NCBI RefSeq assembly: GCF_013394305.1
Contig: NZ_AP019810.1
Coordinates: 1,991,501-2,055,500, forward strand
Reading direction: 5' to 3'
DNA: 64,000 nucleotides
Source: Enterococcus mundtii
Lineage (GTDB): Bacteria; Bacillota; Bacilli; Lactobacillales; Enterococcaceae
The notes beneath the pieces were generated by a model. That model saw only the letters and a program-made list of their open reading frames with translations, had not been told where the DNA came from and did not search any database. Position numbers and translations under genes: made by a program. Of this stretch, positions 46,810-56,315 are shown in pieces (position 1 is the stretch's first letter; the number at the start of each line of letters is the position of its first letter).

Positions 46810-46862
46810 AATAAACGAGTGGAGGCCCTAGAAATTTGGCGGGTCTTCACTCGTTTATTTGT
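46810..46862. terminator. Bidirectional terminator between nagE and the YbjQ gene
   Basis: AATAAACGAGTGGAGGCCC pairs with GGGTCTTCACTCGTTTATT (a few G-U or mismatched pairs) between convergent genes. Confidence 0.88.
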
Positions 46863-46872
46863 TTTGATTTTA

Positions 46873-47193
46873 TTAAACCAATCGAACAGCCGTCCCGCTA
46901 CAAGTGACCATCAACATCCCATTATCTGAACCTAAGACTTCATAATCCATCTTCATCCCGATGATCGCATTTGCGCCAAGTGCTTCTGCGCGTTGCGCCA
47001 TTTCAGCTAATGCTTCTTCTCTTGCTGTCAATAATTCCCCTTCATAACTTTTTGAGCGTCCGCCAAAAACGTTACGAATCCCTGCACCTAAATCTTTTAA
47101 GACGTTGATTCCCGTAATGACTTCACCAAAAACAATTCCCTCATAAGACTCAATGACTTGATGTTCTACGCTATTTGTTGTTGTAATGATCAT
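46873..47193 (-). CDS. YbjQ family (UPF0145) protein
   Basis: The 106-aa protein has the family pattern: '[18 protein letters not shown]', '[29 protein letters not shown]' (only parts shown) and '[11 protein letters not shown]'. UPF0145 proteins form pentamers; their role is unknown, with suggestions of metal binding. ATG 47193 is used, with AAAGGAG 8 bases upstream. Single gene, convergent with nagE. Confidence 0.9.
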   Translation of the reverse strand: MIITTTNSVEHQVIESYEGIVFGEVITGINVLKDLGAGIRNVFGGRSKSYEGELLTAREEALAEMAQRAEALGANAIIGMKMDYEVLGSDNGMLMVTCSGTAVRLV

Positions 47194-47386
47194 TTTGATC
47201 ACTCCTTTCTTTAAGGAAAGTATAGCAAATATCTCTTTTTAGTCCTATCTTTATCTTCACATAAATAAAAAAACTATCGTTCATTATATCGCATTATTTC
47301 CATTACCCATAGGAGTTGATATATACTTAATATAGTATAAAGAAAACCCTTACAAAAAGGGTGCTGAACTGAAGGAGGGGAATTCG

Positions 47387-47785
47387 TTGAAGAAAAGTAT
47401 CTTATTGCTTTCTCATAGTAAGAAGGTCACAGACGGCATCAAAGAGATGATTGAACAAATGCAACAAACCGATGACGTAGAAGTATTATCACTTGGCGGA
47501 ATCGAAGAGGGAGAACTCGGTTCTGATCCGATGAAGATCGTTGATGCCGTCAATCAATCAGCCGATTCAGCTGCTTATTTTGTCTTTGCTGATCTTGGTA
47601 GCGCAGTGATGAATTCAGAATTGGCAAAAGATTTATTGGAGGAAGCCCAACAAAAAAACTACTACTTGGTGGATGCCCCCTTAGTAGAAGGAGCCTTTGC
47701 AGCTGCTATTACAGCAGGGACAACCGACAATATCGAACAAATCATAGAAGAAGCACGACAAGCAGGGAAGAAAGGGTGGATGTAA
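47387..47785 (+). CDS. dhaM: PTS-dependent dihydroxyacetone kinase, DhaM subunit
   Basis: The 132-aa EIIA-Man-like protein receives phosphate from HPr on His10 ('LLLSHSKKV') and passes it to ADP bound on DhaL. It is a single IIA domain, without the HPr and EI extensions of E. coli DhaM, as usual in Firmicutes. TTG 47387 is the start (GGAGGGG 6 bases upstream). First of dhaM-dhaK-dhaL; the order M-K-L is as in enterococci, but no glycerol dehydrogenase gene precedes it here. Confidence 0.92.
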   Translation: MKKSILLLSHSKKVTDGIKEMIEQMQQTDDVEVLSLGGIEEGELGSDPMKIVDAVNQSADSAAYFVFADLGSAVMNSELAKDLLEEAQQKNYYLVDAPLVEGAFAAAITAGTTDNIEQIIEEARQAGKKGWM

Positions 47786-47786
47786 A

Positions 47787-48770
47787 TTGAAAAAAATCAT
47801 GAACGAACCTGGGGATATCGTAGAAGAAATGCTAGAAGGGATCGTAAAGAGTTATCCAGAGCTAGTACATCGTGTAGAAGATTCTCGTGTAATTGCGAAA
47901 AATCAGTTGAACGAACAAGTCGGGTTAGTTTCTGGAGGTGGTAGTGGACATGAACCAGCTCACGCAGGTTTTGTTGGAGATGGTATGTTAAGTGCAGCAG
48001 TTTTGGGGGATGTTTTTACCTCACCGACACCTGATCAAATCCAACTAGCGATCAAAGAAGCGGACCAAGGACAAGGTGTGTTATTGATCATCAAAAACTA
48101 TACTGGAGATATATTGAATTTTGAAATGGCAAAAGAGTTAGCTGCTATGGATGAAATTGACGTCGAAGAAGTAGTGGTCGATGATGACATCGCGGTAGAA
48201 AACAGCACGTATACGGCAGGGAAGCGTGGCGTAGCGGGGACTATTCTTGTCCATAAGATTTTAGGAGATGCTGCCAAAAATGGCGCGAGCTTGACTCAAC
48301 TGAAGGAATTAGGAGAGCGAGTGGTTGCTGCGACCAAAACAATTGGTGTCGCATTACGGGCTGCGACTGTCCCAGAAGTAGGGAAGCCTGGCTTTGACCT
48401 AAATGAAGACGAAATCGAATACGGTGTAGGGATTCATGGCGAACCAGGTTATCGTCGAGAAAAACTGCAACCCTCTAAATTGTTAGCGAAAGAGTTAGTC
48501 ACGAAAATTTTGAGTGAATATACTGAAAAACCAAAAGAAGTCGGTGTCTTAGTGAATGGGATGGGTGGTACACCATTGATGGAACAATTTGTATTCATGA
48601 ATGATGTGTTAACGTTGTTGAATGAAGAACAGGTGGATGTTACTTTCCATAAAGTCGGTGATTTGATGACTTCATTGGATATGCAGGGACTATCATTAAC
48701 AATGGTTGACTTAACAGAAACCACTTGGAAAGAAGCTTTAACAAGTCACGTAGAAACGATTGCATGGTAA
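47787..48770 (+). CDS. dhaK: Dihydroxyacetone kinase, DhaK subunit
   Basis: The 327-aa subunit binds dihydroxyacetone covalently on His217 ('GIHGEPGYRRE') and has the 'VSGGGSGHEPAHAGFVG' block (about 50-66) and 'KNYTGDILNF'. It transfers phosphate from DhaL-ADP to form DHAP. TTG 47787 is the start, with AAAGGGTGG upstream, one base after the dhaM stop, so the genes are coupled. It provides an alternative to glpK/glpO for glycerol carbon. Confidence 0.96.
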   Translation: MKKIMNEPGDIVEEMLEGIVKSYPELVHRVEDSRVIAKNQLNEQVGLVSGGGSGHEPAHAGFVGDGMLSAAVLGDVFTSPTPDQIQLAIKEADQGQGVLLIIKNYTGDILNFEMAKELAAMDEIDVEEVVVDDDIAVENSTYTAGKRGVAGTILVHKILGDAAKNGASLTQLKELGERVVAATKTIGVALRAATVPEVGKPGFDLNEDEIEYGVGIHGEPGYRREKLQPSKLLAKELVTKILSEYTEKPKEVGVLVNGMGGTPLMEQFVFMNDVLTLLNEEQVDVTFHKVGDLMTSLDMQGLSLTMVDLTETTWKEALTSHVETIAW

Positions 48771-48784
48771 AGGATGATGAAAAA

Positions 48785-49390
48785 ATGAAGTTGACGGTAA
48801 AAGAGATCCAAGCTTGGCTTAACCGCTTTGCTGAAGAGATCAAAGAGAAAAAAGCGTACCTAAGTGATTTAGATACCCCCATTGGCGATGGGGATCATGG
48901 GAATAATATGGGAAGAGGTGTGACAGCCTATGAAGCAGCTTTTCAACAGGAGGCACCTGACACTATCAGTGATACCTTCAAGATGTTTTCTATGGCAATG
49001 ATTTCCAAAGTAGGAGGCGCCTCGGGTCCTCTTTACGGTTCTGCGTTTATGAATTTGATGAAAGCAACAAAAGGAGTAGAGCAGATCGATTCACAAGAAC
49101 AATTAGGTGAGTTCATCCGTGAAGGAGCGAACGGCATCCAAGCAAGAGGAAAAGCGGAACAAGAAGATAAAACCATGTTAGATGTTTGGTTCCCTGTAGC
49201 TGAAGCACTAACCGCAGGGAATCTTACGAAAGAAGTAATTGAGCAGGCAAAAGAACACACAGCAGGATTAGTCGCGAAAAAAGGACGTGCTTCTTATTTA
49301 GGTGAACGTTCAATCGGACATATTGATCCTGGTGCGGCATCTAGTGCCATCTTGTTTACTACGTTATTAGAAATAATCGACGAAATATAA
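48785..49390 (+). CDS. dhaL: Dihydroxyacetone kinase, DhaL (ADP-binding) subunit
   Basis: The 201-aa helical-barrel subunit keeps ADP as a cofactor. The Mg-ADP ligands are in 'DTPIGDGDHGNNMGRG' (about 32-47), with 'GGASGPLYGSAFM' and 'RASYLGERSIGHIDPGA' completing the site. ATG 48785 is used; AAAGGA lies 10 bases upstream. Last gene of dhaMKL, followed by a hairpin repeat. Confidence 0.95.
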   Translation: MKLTVKEIQAWLNRFAEEIKEKKAYLSDLDTPIGDGDHGNNMGRGVTAYEAAFQQEAPDTISDTFKMFSMAMISKVGGASGPLYGSAFMNLMKATKGVEQIDSQEQLGEFIREGANGIQARGKAEQEDKTMLDVWFPVAEALTAGNLTKEVIEQAKEHTAGLVAKKGRASYLGERSIGHIDPGAASSAILFTTLLEIIDEI

Positions 49391-49391
49391 A

Positions 49392-49525
49392 AAAAGTTGG
49401 ATAGAAGGATCTAACCTCGATAAATCAGGCGCCATCCACAGTGGTTTTAACCTTATGTGGATGACGCCTTTTTTAAAACCATTATTTTTTGGTCCGTCCT
49501 TTATCCTGTTTAAGGTGAGACAAGT
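49392..49525 (+). repeat. Intergenic hairpin repeat, copy E
   Basis: AGGCGCCATCCACA pairs imperfectly with TGTGGATGACGCCT; CCTCGATAAATCAGG matches the CGAGAAATAAGG block of copy B. The distal block is decayed. It lies between dhaL and the convergent truncated surface gene, where it should terminate both. Confidence 0.65.
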
Positions 49526-49534
49526 GGTTGTTTG

Positions 49535-50512
49535 TTAGATATTCCCAATGCCACCGCCCAATTCTGGACGATTGATTTCATCAACCACTGAGACTGTTAC
49601 CGTTTTTTCGACTCTTGGATCTTCTGTTACGCCAAATGTCACGGCAAATTCGCCAGTTTTGTTTGCTTCAATCGAGGAATGCTTCACGTAAACATTTGCC
49701 TTTTGTCCAAGGAGAGTCACGGCATTTGCGCCGGTTGCTTGGATCAGTGAGAGGTCATCCGTTTGACCTAACTGGACAGTTGCATCGAATGCTTGCAAAA
49801 AGAATCTGGAAGGAACGTAGTTATCCGAAGTGACGGTAAGATTGACAGTTTTAGTAAATAAACTTGAGTCTCCTTTGAGACCGAATGTAACAGTGTAATT
49901 TCCTGGCTCAAACTTGATTGTGGAGTGTTTGATTTCTACAGGCAAGGAATGTCCTAAAATATCAGTTGCCTTGGCATCAGTCATGATGATCAACGTTTGT
50001 TCGTCCAATTGGTCGATCGAGACAGTAGCATCCGATGCGTCGACAAAGTAAAGATTTTCTTGCTCGTTCCCTGCGTCATTAGTAACTGTGACTTGGACTG
50101 TCTTACGGATCTTTGGTTCTTCTTTGATCCCTAAAACGATTTGATACGTACCAGGGGTATCATTCACTACATTTGATTTCTTGATCACAACATCTACTGG
50201 AGAGCCGCCAGAAGTCAGCGCTTGCGCATTTGTTGCTTGAAGGGTAGCTGCTTCATCTACTTGCCCCACCGGAACCGTTGCATCCTCAGCAGTTAATTGA
50301 TAAATACCATAAGTCGGACAGTCTTCAAGTTTATCGACGATAGTGACTGTGATCTCTTTTTCTACTGAAGACATGATGGTCGTGCCGATCGTTGCTTGAT
50401 AGATGCCTGGAGTGTCTTGTACATTGGCTGACTTGATGATCGGAGGGACTTCTACGCCAATTGAATTTGTGATGCGGGCATGAGAGGCTGTTTGAGTTAT
50501 TAACGTAACGAC
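49535..50512 (-). pseudogene. 5'-truncated Ig-like repeat surface protein
   Basis: Four tandem repeats of ~75-80 residues are visible, each with a pattern like 'TLxxTxAxAxxxxGxxVxVxIKxS' then 'PGxYxVTFGxxxDPxVxKTVxVxV'. They resemble the LapB/Ig-like modules of large LPxTG adhesins. The first repeat extends upstream of the first ATG (50374) to about 50512 ('LITQTASHARITN'), with no start codon, ribosome site or signal peptide; a stop lies further up. The C-terminus ends 'ELGGGIGNI' with no sorting motif. This is an internal fragment of a bigger gene, so probably not expressed. Confidence 0.72.
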
Positions 50513-50681
50513 AATTATGTAATTAAAGAAAAAATGGTGCGTGCAATAAGAAGAACATTTTTCAACAGATTGAGCAATGGAATCAATAAAGGCTTCTTCA
50601 ATTCAATCGATTTCCGCTTAGTTCAAGATTAAAAAACGATGTTATTTTTTGTCGTTCGAATGATCAAGAAAAATTTTTTTG

Positions 50682-50710
50682 TTGACAAAAAAAACAGTGC
50701 GTTCTAAGAT
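50682..50710 (+). promoter_or_regulatory. Promoter of the tyrS T-box leader
   Basis: Consensus TTGACA, 17 bases, TAAGAT. Confidence 0.82.
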
Positions 50711-50957
50711 AGGAGATAGATGAATAAGGAATTAGACGATGAATAAAACGAAGTAGTGGATAAAGCCAATGTTTCAGAAAGCTAGTGGTTGCTGTGAACT
50801 AGTACATGCTTTAGCGCGAATTACATTTTAGGAGTCTATGGCATGAAGCCACGCGACAGCGTTAAATGTTAGAGAGATATGTTTGGAAAACAAACATATA
50901 ATTTGGGTGGTACCGCGAATTTTCGTCCCTTGACTTGATTGTCAAGGGATTTTTTTG
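50711..50957 (+). promoter_or_regulatory. Tyrosine T-box riboswitch
   Basis: The ~245-base leader ends with the T-box GGGTGGTACCGCG (50905-50917) and a terminator (50926-50957: TCCCTTGAC with GTCAAGGGA, then T8). The specifier region GAACTAGTACATGC has the Tyr codon TAC at 50803-50805. Uncharged tRNA-Tyr should stabilise the antiterminator and allow tyrS transcription when tyrosine is short. Confidence 0.94.
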
Positions 50958-51029
50958 TTGTCTGCCCGGTAATAAATGACATGCTGGCAGGGACCTGCTT
51001 TCATAAAAAAAGATATGGAGGGAAATGTT

Positions 51030-52286
51030 ATGAATATTATTGATGAATTAACTTGGCGTGATGCCATTAACCAACAAACCAACGAAGAAAGACTTCGCGA
51101 GCTTGTTGAAGAAAAGAGTATCTCGCTTTACTGTGGTGTCGATCCAACAGGAGATTCGATGCATATTGGGCATTTGATCCCGTTCATGATGATGAAAAGA
51201 TTCCAATTAGCAGGGCATCATCCATACATCCTGATTGGTGGAGGAACTGGAACGATCGGTGATCCAAGTGGACGGACAAGCGAACGTGTTTTACAAACGA
51301 TGGAACAAGTCCAACATAATGTGGATGCATTATCGAACCAAATGCGCAAACTTTTTGGGAAAGATGCCAATATTACATTTGTGAACAACTATGACTGGTT
51401 ATCAAATATTTCTTTATTAGAATTTTTAAGAGACTACGGAAAAAACTTCAACATCAATACGATGTTAGCGAAAGATATCGTGGCAAGTCGTTTGGAAGTC
51501 GGAATTTCATTTACCGAATTTACTTACCAAATCTTGCAATCGATCGACTTCTTGCACTTACACAGAACATACGATGTGCAATTACAGATCGGTGGAGCTG
51601 ACCAATGGGGAAACATCACTGCTGGTTTAGATCTGATCCGTAAATTGGAAGGACCAGAAGCGGAAGCCTTTGGGTTGACGATCCCATTAATGCTAAAAGC
51701 AGATGGAACAAAGTTCGGAAAAACTGCCGGTGGTGCAATCTGGCTAGACCCTGAAAAAACATCCCCTTACGAATTCTACCAATTCTGGTTGAATCAAGAT
51801 GATCGGGATGTTGTGAAATACTTGAAATTCTTTACTTTCTTATCACAAGAAGAAATCAATGAATTAGCGAAAAAAGTGGAGACAGAACCTGAAAAACGTG
51901 AAGCACAACGCCGTTTGGCAGAAGAAGTGACACGTTTTGTCCACAGCGAAGAAGACTTACAAGAAGCGCAAAAAATCACAGCTGCATTGTTCTCTGGAAA
52001 TATCAAAGAACTAAATGCGTCAGAAATCGAACAAGGCTTTGGAAACATGCCGAATGTAGAGATTTCAAGTACCCCTGAAAATATCGTGGAACTACTTGTT
52101 TCCACAAAAATCGAGCCATCAAAACGTCAAGCGCGTGAAGATGTGTCGAACGGAGCTATAAGTATTAACGGTGATCGCGTAACCGATTTAAATTTTGTCA
52201 TTGATCCAGCTACAGAATTTGATGGTAAATTCGTAGTGATCAGAAAAGGGAAAAAACGCTACTTTTTGGCCAAAGTAGTTGATTAG
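51030..52286 (+). CDS. tyrS: Tyrosyl-tRNA synthetase (TDC-cluster copy)
   Basis: The 418-aa class I synthetase has 'YCGVDPTGDSMHIGHL' with the HIGH motif (about 44-47), Tyr-binding 'TYQILQSIDFLHL' and 'GGADQWGN', KFGKT-type motif 'GTKFGKT' and a C-terminal S4 RNA-binding domain. GGAGGG lies before ATG 51030. It follows the tyrosine T-box and precedes tyrDC and tyrP, as in other enterococcal TDC clusters, where this synthetase is induced by tyrosine shortage. A second housekeeping tyrS may exist elsewhere. A terminator separates it from tyrDC. Confidence 0.95.
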   Translation: MNIIDELTWRDAINQQTNEERLRELVEEKSISLYCGVDPTGDSMHIGHLIPFMMMKRFQLAGHHPYILIGGGTGTIGDPSGRTSERVLQTMEQVQHNVDALSNQMRKLFGKDANITFVNNYDWLSNISLLEFLRDYGKNFNINTMLAKDIVASRLEVGISFTEFTYQILQSIDFLHLHRTYDVQLQIGGADQWGNITAGLDLIRKLEGPEAEAFGLTIPLMLKADGTKFGKTAGGAIWLDPEKTSPYEFYQFWLNQDDRDVVKYLKFFTFLSQEEINELAKKVETEPEKREAQRRLAEEVTRFVHSEEDLQEAQKITAALFSGNIKELNASEIEQGFGNMPNVEISSTPENIVELLVSTKIEPSKRQAREDVSNGAISINGDRVTDLNFVIDPATEFDGKFVVIRKGKKRYFLAKVVD

Positions 52287-52388
52287 AATTTAGTAATTTT
52301 TTACCTTGTAAAAGGTCTATTCCATTACAAAATTCCAATTTTTGAAACTTATCCTAATAGTTACGCCGGTTGTCGTTAATACAATCAT

Positions 52389-52427
52389 GAGGAGAGAATT
52401 TACATTTGTAAATTCCCTCCTTTTTTT
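52389..52427 (+). terminator. Terminator between tyrS and tyrDC
   Basis: GAGGAGAGAATTTACA pairs with TGTAAATTCCCTCC (small internal loop) and is followed by seven T. Confidence 0.85.
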
Positions 52428-52503
52428 AATTTTTATCAATTGTACCAACAATTCAAACAATTAAAAGCATTAAAATGAAATGAGAAAAATAGGAAAAGTG
52501 ATA

Positions 52504-52532
52504 TTTACAGAAATAAAAAACAGGTGTAATCT
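52504..52532 (+). promoter_or_regulatory. Probable promoter of tyrDC-tyrP
   Basis: TTTACA, 17 bases, TAATCT with TG one base before, 44 bases ahead of tyrDC. Matches independent regulation of tyrDC-tyrP from tyrS. Confidence 0.5.
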
Positions 52533-52576
52533 AAGCCTCGACAAAATTTAAAAAATTATTTTAGGAGGGTTTCTAA

Positions 52577-54451
52577 ATGGAATCAAAGGTAAATGATTTA
52601 AATTTGAATGCACTATTCATTGGAGACAAAGCAGAGAATGGCCAAATCTATAAAGCTTTGTTAAATGAATTAGTGGACGAGCACTTAGGATGGCGTCAAA
52701 ATTATATGCCACAAGATATGCCGATCATTACGCCGGAAGAAAAAAGCAGTGAAAGCTTCGCGCACACGATCAATAAAACAAAAGACGTGTTAGCTGAAAT
52801 CTCTACGCGGATGCGTACACACTCTGTCCCATGGCATAATGCAGGTCGTTATTGGGGTCATATGAACTCTGAAACATTGATGCCATCATTATTAGCCTAT
52901 AATTTTGCGATGCTATGGAATGGAAATAACGTCGCATATGAATCTTCTCCAGCAACAAGTCAAATGGAAGAAGAAGTCGGAATGGAATTTGCTACATTGA
53001 TGGGGTACAAAAATGGCTGGGGCCATATCGTTGCAGATGGCTCATTAGCAAATTTAGAAGGTCTTTGGTATGCGCGCAACATCAAATCATTGCCACTTGC
53101 AATGAAAGAAGTGGCACCTGAATTGGTTTCAGGTCAAACAGATTGGGAATTGATGAATCTTTCAACTCGGGAAATCATTGATCTGTTAGATCAAGTGCCA
53201 GAAAAAATCGATGAGATCAAAGCACATTCTGCACGCAGTGGAAAACATCTTCAACAATTAGGTAAATGGTTAGTCCCACAAACAAAACACTATTCATGGT
53301 TGAAAGCAGCAGACATCATTGGTGTCGGACTAGATCAAGTGATTCCAGTGCCTGTGGATCACAACTACCGCATGGACATCAAGGAACTTGAAACAATCAT
53401 TCGTGAATTGGCTGCTGAACAAACACCGGTTTTAGGTGTCGTTGGTGTCGTTGGTTCTACTGAAGAAGGGGCAATCGATGAAATCGATAAAATCGTTGAA
53501 TTACGTCGCAAGCTAGAAAAAGAAGGCATTTATTTCTACCTACACGTAGATGCAGCTTATGGTGGTTACGGACGTGCGATCTTCCTTGATGAGAACAATG
53601 AATTCATCCCATTTGATCAATTAAAAGAAGTACACGCAAAACATCATGTCTTCACAGAAAATAAAGATTATCTTTTAGAAGAAGTACACCGTGCATATCA
53701 AGCAATTGAAGAAGCAGAATCAGTGACGATTGATCCACATAAAATGGGCTATGTTCCTTACTCTGCTGGAGGTATCGTGATCCAAGACATTCGTATGCGT
53801 GATGTGATCTCTTACTTTGCAACCTATGTATTTGAAAAAGGAGCAGATATCCCAGCATTGCTTGGTGCCTATATTTTGGAAGGATCAAAAGCCGGAGCAA
53901 CTGCCGCAAGTGTTTGGGCAGCGCATCACGTACTACCGCTTAATGTGACTGGTTATGGTAAATTGATGGGAGCATCGATTGAAGGCGCACATCGTTTCTT
54001 CCACTTCTTGAACAATTTAACCTTCAAAGTGGGCGATAAAGAAATCGAAGTTCATCCATTGACTTATCCAGATTTCAATATGGTTGATTATGTATTCAAA
54101 GAAAAAGGGAATGACGATCTGGTAGCGATGAATCAGTTGAACCATGATGTGTATGACTATTCTTCTTATGTCAAAGGAAGCATCTATGGCAATGAATTCT
54201 TGACATCTCATACAGACTTTGCAATTCCAGATTATGGCAATAGCCCACTTCAATTTGTAAAACAATTAGGATTTACAGAGGAAGAATGGGAACGTGCTGG
54301 AAAAGTCACAGTCTTACGTGCCAGTGTCATGACGCCGTATATGAATAAAGCAGAACATTTTGAAGAATATGCAGAAAAAATCAAAGCAGCGCTTCAAAGT
54401 AAATTAGAAAAAATCTATGCAGATCAGTTAGTGGCAAACGAAACAAAATAA
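52577..54451 (+). CDS. tyrDC: Tyrosine decarboxylase
   Basis: The 624-aa group II PLP decarboxylase converts tyrosine (and more weakly phenylalanine or DOPA) to tyramine and CO2, consuming a cytoplasmic proton. PLP Lys389 lies in '[16 protein letters not shown]', with '[13 protein letters not shown]' (Asp for the pyridine nitrogen) and '[11 protein letters not shown]' upstream. Length and the N-terminal extension match enterococcal TyrDC. AGGAGGG precedes ATG 52577. Works with the antiporter TyrP to raise internal pH and generate membrane potential. Confidence 0.97.
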   Translation: MESKVNDLNLNALFIGDKAENGQIYKALLNELVDEHLGWRQNYMPQDMPIITPEEKSSESFAHTINKTKDVLAEISTRMRTHSVPWHNAGRYWGHMNSETLMPSLLAYNFAMLWNGNNVAYESSPATSQMEEEVGMEFATLMGYKNGWGHIVADGSLANLEGLWYARNIKSLPLAMKEVAPELVSGQTDWELMNLSTREIIDLLDQVPEKIDEIKAHSARSGKHLQQLGKWLVPQTKHYSWLKAADIIGVGLDQVIPVPVDHNYRMDIKELETIIRELAAEQTPVLGVVGVVGSTEEGAIDEIDKIVELRRKLEKEGIYFYLHVDAAYGGYGRAIFLDENNEFIPFDQLKEVHAKHHVFTENKDYLLEEVHRAYQAIEEAESVTIDPHKMGYVPYSAGGIVIQDIRMRDVISYFATYVFEKGADIPALLGAYILEGSKAGATAASVWAAHHVLPLNVTGYGKLMGASIEGAHRFFHFLNNLTFKVGDKEIEVHPLTYPDFNMVDYVFKEKGNDDLVAMNQLNHDVYDYSSYVKGSIYGNEFLTSHTDFAIPDYGNSPLQFVKQLGFTEEEWERAGKVTVLRASVMTPYMNKAEHFEEYAEKIKAALQSKLEKIYADQLVANETK

Positions 54452-54478
54452 ACGTAAATATTATGATGAGTGAAGAGA

Positions 54479-54540
54479 AAGCAAGTAGAATGAGCGCTCA
54501 TTTCTCGTTCGAAACGAATAAAGAATGAGCCTCCTTTCTC
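54479..54540 (+). promoter_or_regulatory. Large imperfect hairpin between tyrDC and tyrP
   Basis: GCTCATT/AATGAGC with inner CTCGTT...AACGA pairing and flanking GAAAG/CTTTC, about 25 bases after the tyrDC stop, ending CTCCTTTCTCTT. No long T-run, so it may be a partial terminator or mRNA stabiliser. Confidence 0.45.
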
Positions 54541-54695
54541 TTATCAAATCTTTCATGTTGGAGTGCCTTTGAAGCTTGATGATCCAAGCAAAAAATACTC
54601 AAAGCACAAGTTGACCATACGTTTGCTTTTATTTGCTGTTAATGAAAAGTTTCAAAGACACGCCTATTTATTTCTTAATAAGGAGAGTGTCAAAA

Positions 54696-56114
54696 TTGAG
54701 TAAAGCTCAAGTAAGTAAAATGGGGCTAGGGACATTCATTGGTTTGACCATGGCGCTATGTGCCACTGTTCGTAGTATCCCAACATTGTCAGCTGTTGGT
54801 TGGACATTGATTTTTTACACGATTTTTGCCGTCTTGTTTTTTGCTGGACCCATTTCAATGATTTCTGGTGAATTATCAACGATGCTGCCGCAAGAAGGAG
54901 GCCCGCAACTTTGGGTCAAAACAGCTCTAGGTAGTAAATGGGGATTTGTCGTTGCATGGTTGCTTTGGGTGCAAATGTTCCCAGGAATGGTCATGGTCGC
55001 TTCTACCTTAGGTCCATTGTTAGGGAATACGTTTGGGAACGCCGCTCTTGGCAACAATCACTACTTCGTTTTAGGGTGTATCTTGGTCATTTACTGGATC
55101 ATCACCTTGCTCAACTTGAAGTTTGACATGGCGAAAGTTGGTGGGAATATTGGTGTTTGGTTGGGTGTTTATATTCCTGTGGTGATCATGTTTGTTTTGG
55201 GGATATTAGCGTTTTTCAAAGTGGGACTTGTTTCAAACGGCTATTTGGGGGATTTTTCATGGTCGAAAGCATTGCCTGATCTACAACACAGTGATTCATT
55301 GAAATATTTGGCAGGGATCACATTTATTTTTGTGGGAATCGAAATGAGCTCAGTGTATATGCCTCGTTTGAAAGAGGCAACGAAGAACTATACTAAAGGG
55401 GTCTTTATTGCATTGATCGGACTAGTTTTATTGAATGTCATCAACGCCTTGTTTGTTGCAAATGTCGTACCAGAAGGAAGAATGGAATTGGCAAACATCA
55501 CACAACCAGTATTGATCTATTGTGATATTTTAGGATTGCCAACGATCATCGGTAATATCTTCAGCTTTATGGTCTTTATTGGTGTGTTATTACAATTGTC
55601 TGCTTGGGTAACTGGACCTTCTAAAACGATCATCCAAGTAGCACGTGAAGGATTCTTGCCACCAAAATTTGGCTTCCATAAAGAAAATGAATATGGTGTT
55701 TCAAGAAATGTGGTATTGACGCAATCAGTAGTTATTTCCCTCTTTGCGTTACTTTATGGCGTCATGGATGATGTAAGTGCGGTCTTTCTTACATTGACGA
55801 ATGCAACAACAGTGATTTATTGCATCGTATATCTCTTGATCGCCATATCTTTAGTGAAAATGAGAAATAGCCATCCAGAATTGCCTCGTCCTTATCGAAT
55901 CGGTAAAAAAGGAAATGGCTTTGCGTGGCTGGTTAGCTGTATGCTGATGTTGGCAATTATCGCCGTTGTTGTTTCAACGTTAGGAACTTCAACATTAGCG
56001 GATGCATTGCTTGTTGCGGTCATCGCAATCGTGATGTTCGTTATTCCGCTGATCATCAATCGCGTGAAGAAAGCAACTTGGTTGACTGAAGTTGAAGCAG
56101 ACTTAAAAGAATAG
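54696..56114 (+). CDS. tyrP: Tyrosine/tyramine antiporter (APC family)
   Basis: The 472-aa membrane protein has about twelve hydrophobic helices and the amino acid-polyamine-organocation pattern ('KMGLGTFIGLTMALCATVRS' near the start, 'GPISMISGELSTMLPQEGGP'). Immediately downstream of tyrDC, it exchanges external tyrosine for tyramine. TTG 54696 is chosen: GGAG about 10 bases upstream and the usual ~470-residue length; the frame upstream has no ribosome site. nhaC, which follows in some clusters, is not here; a repeat and malR follow. Confidence 0.93.
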   Translation: MSKAQVSKMGLGTFIGLTMALCATVRSIPTLSAVGWTLIFYTIFAVLFFAGPISMISGELSTMLPQEGGPQLWVKTALGSKWGFVVAWLLWVQMFPGMVMVASTLGPLLGNTFGNAALGNNHYFVLGCILVIYWIITLLNLKFDMAKVGGNIGVWLGVYIPVVIMFVLGILAFFKVGLVSNGYLGDFSWSKALPDLQHSDSLKYLAGITFIFVGIEMSSVYMPRLKEATKNYTKGVFIALIGLVLLNVINALFVANVVPEGRMELANITQPVLIYCDILGLPTIIGNIFSFMVFIGVLLQLSAWVTGPSKTIIQVAREGFLPPKFGFHKENEYGVSRNVVLTQSVVISLFALLYGVMDDVSAVFLTLTNATTVIYCIVYLLIAISLVKMRNSHPELPRPYRIGKKGNGFAWLVSCMLMLAIIAVVVSTLGTSTLADALLVAVIAIVMFVIPLIINRVKKATWLTEVEADLKE

Positions 56115-56140
56115 TGGGGGGACTCCCTCTTAGAGAATAT

Positions 56141-56315
56141 AAAACAACGAGGTTGTGACAGAAGTGTTCAGCTCCGAGAAATAAGCGTGAAACCCCGAAA
56201 ATTGTTCTTCAAATTTTTGGGGTTTCACGCTTATTTCTGAAGGAGTTACTTCTGGAACACCGTTTATTCGGTTCTAGGGGATGCAAGATAACTCATATCC
56301 TGGGCTCGTTGTTTT
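56141..56315 (+). repeat. Intergenic hairpin repeat, copy F (best-preserved)
   Basis: Outer arms AAAACAACGAG (56141-56151) and CTCGTTGTTTT (56305-56315) enclose blocks ACAGAAGTGTTCAGC, TCCGAGAAATAAG, then the inner stem GCGTGAAACCCC/GGGGTTTCACGC with AAAATTG/CAAATTTTT, then TTATTTCTGAAGGAG, ACTTCTGGAACACCG and TTTATTCGGTTCTAGG. It lies 27 bases after the tyrP stop and likely ends that operon. Confidence 0.82.
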
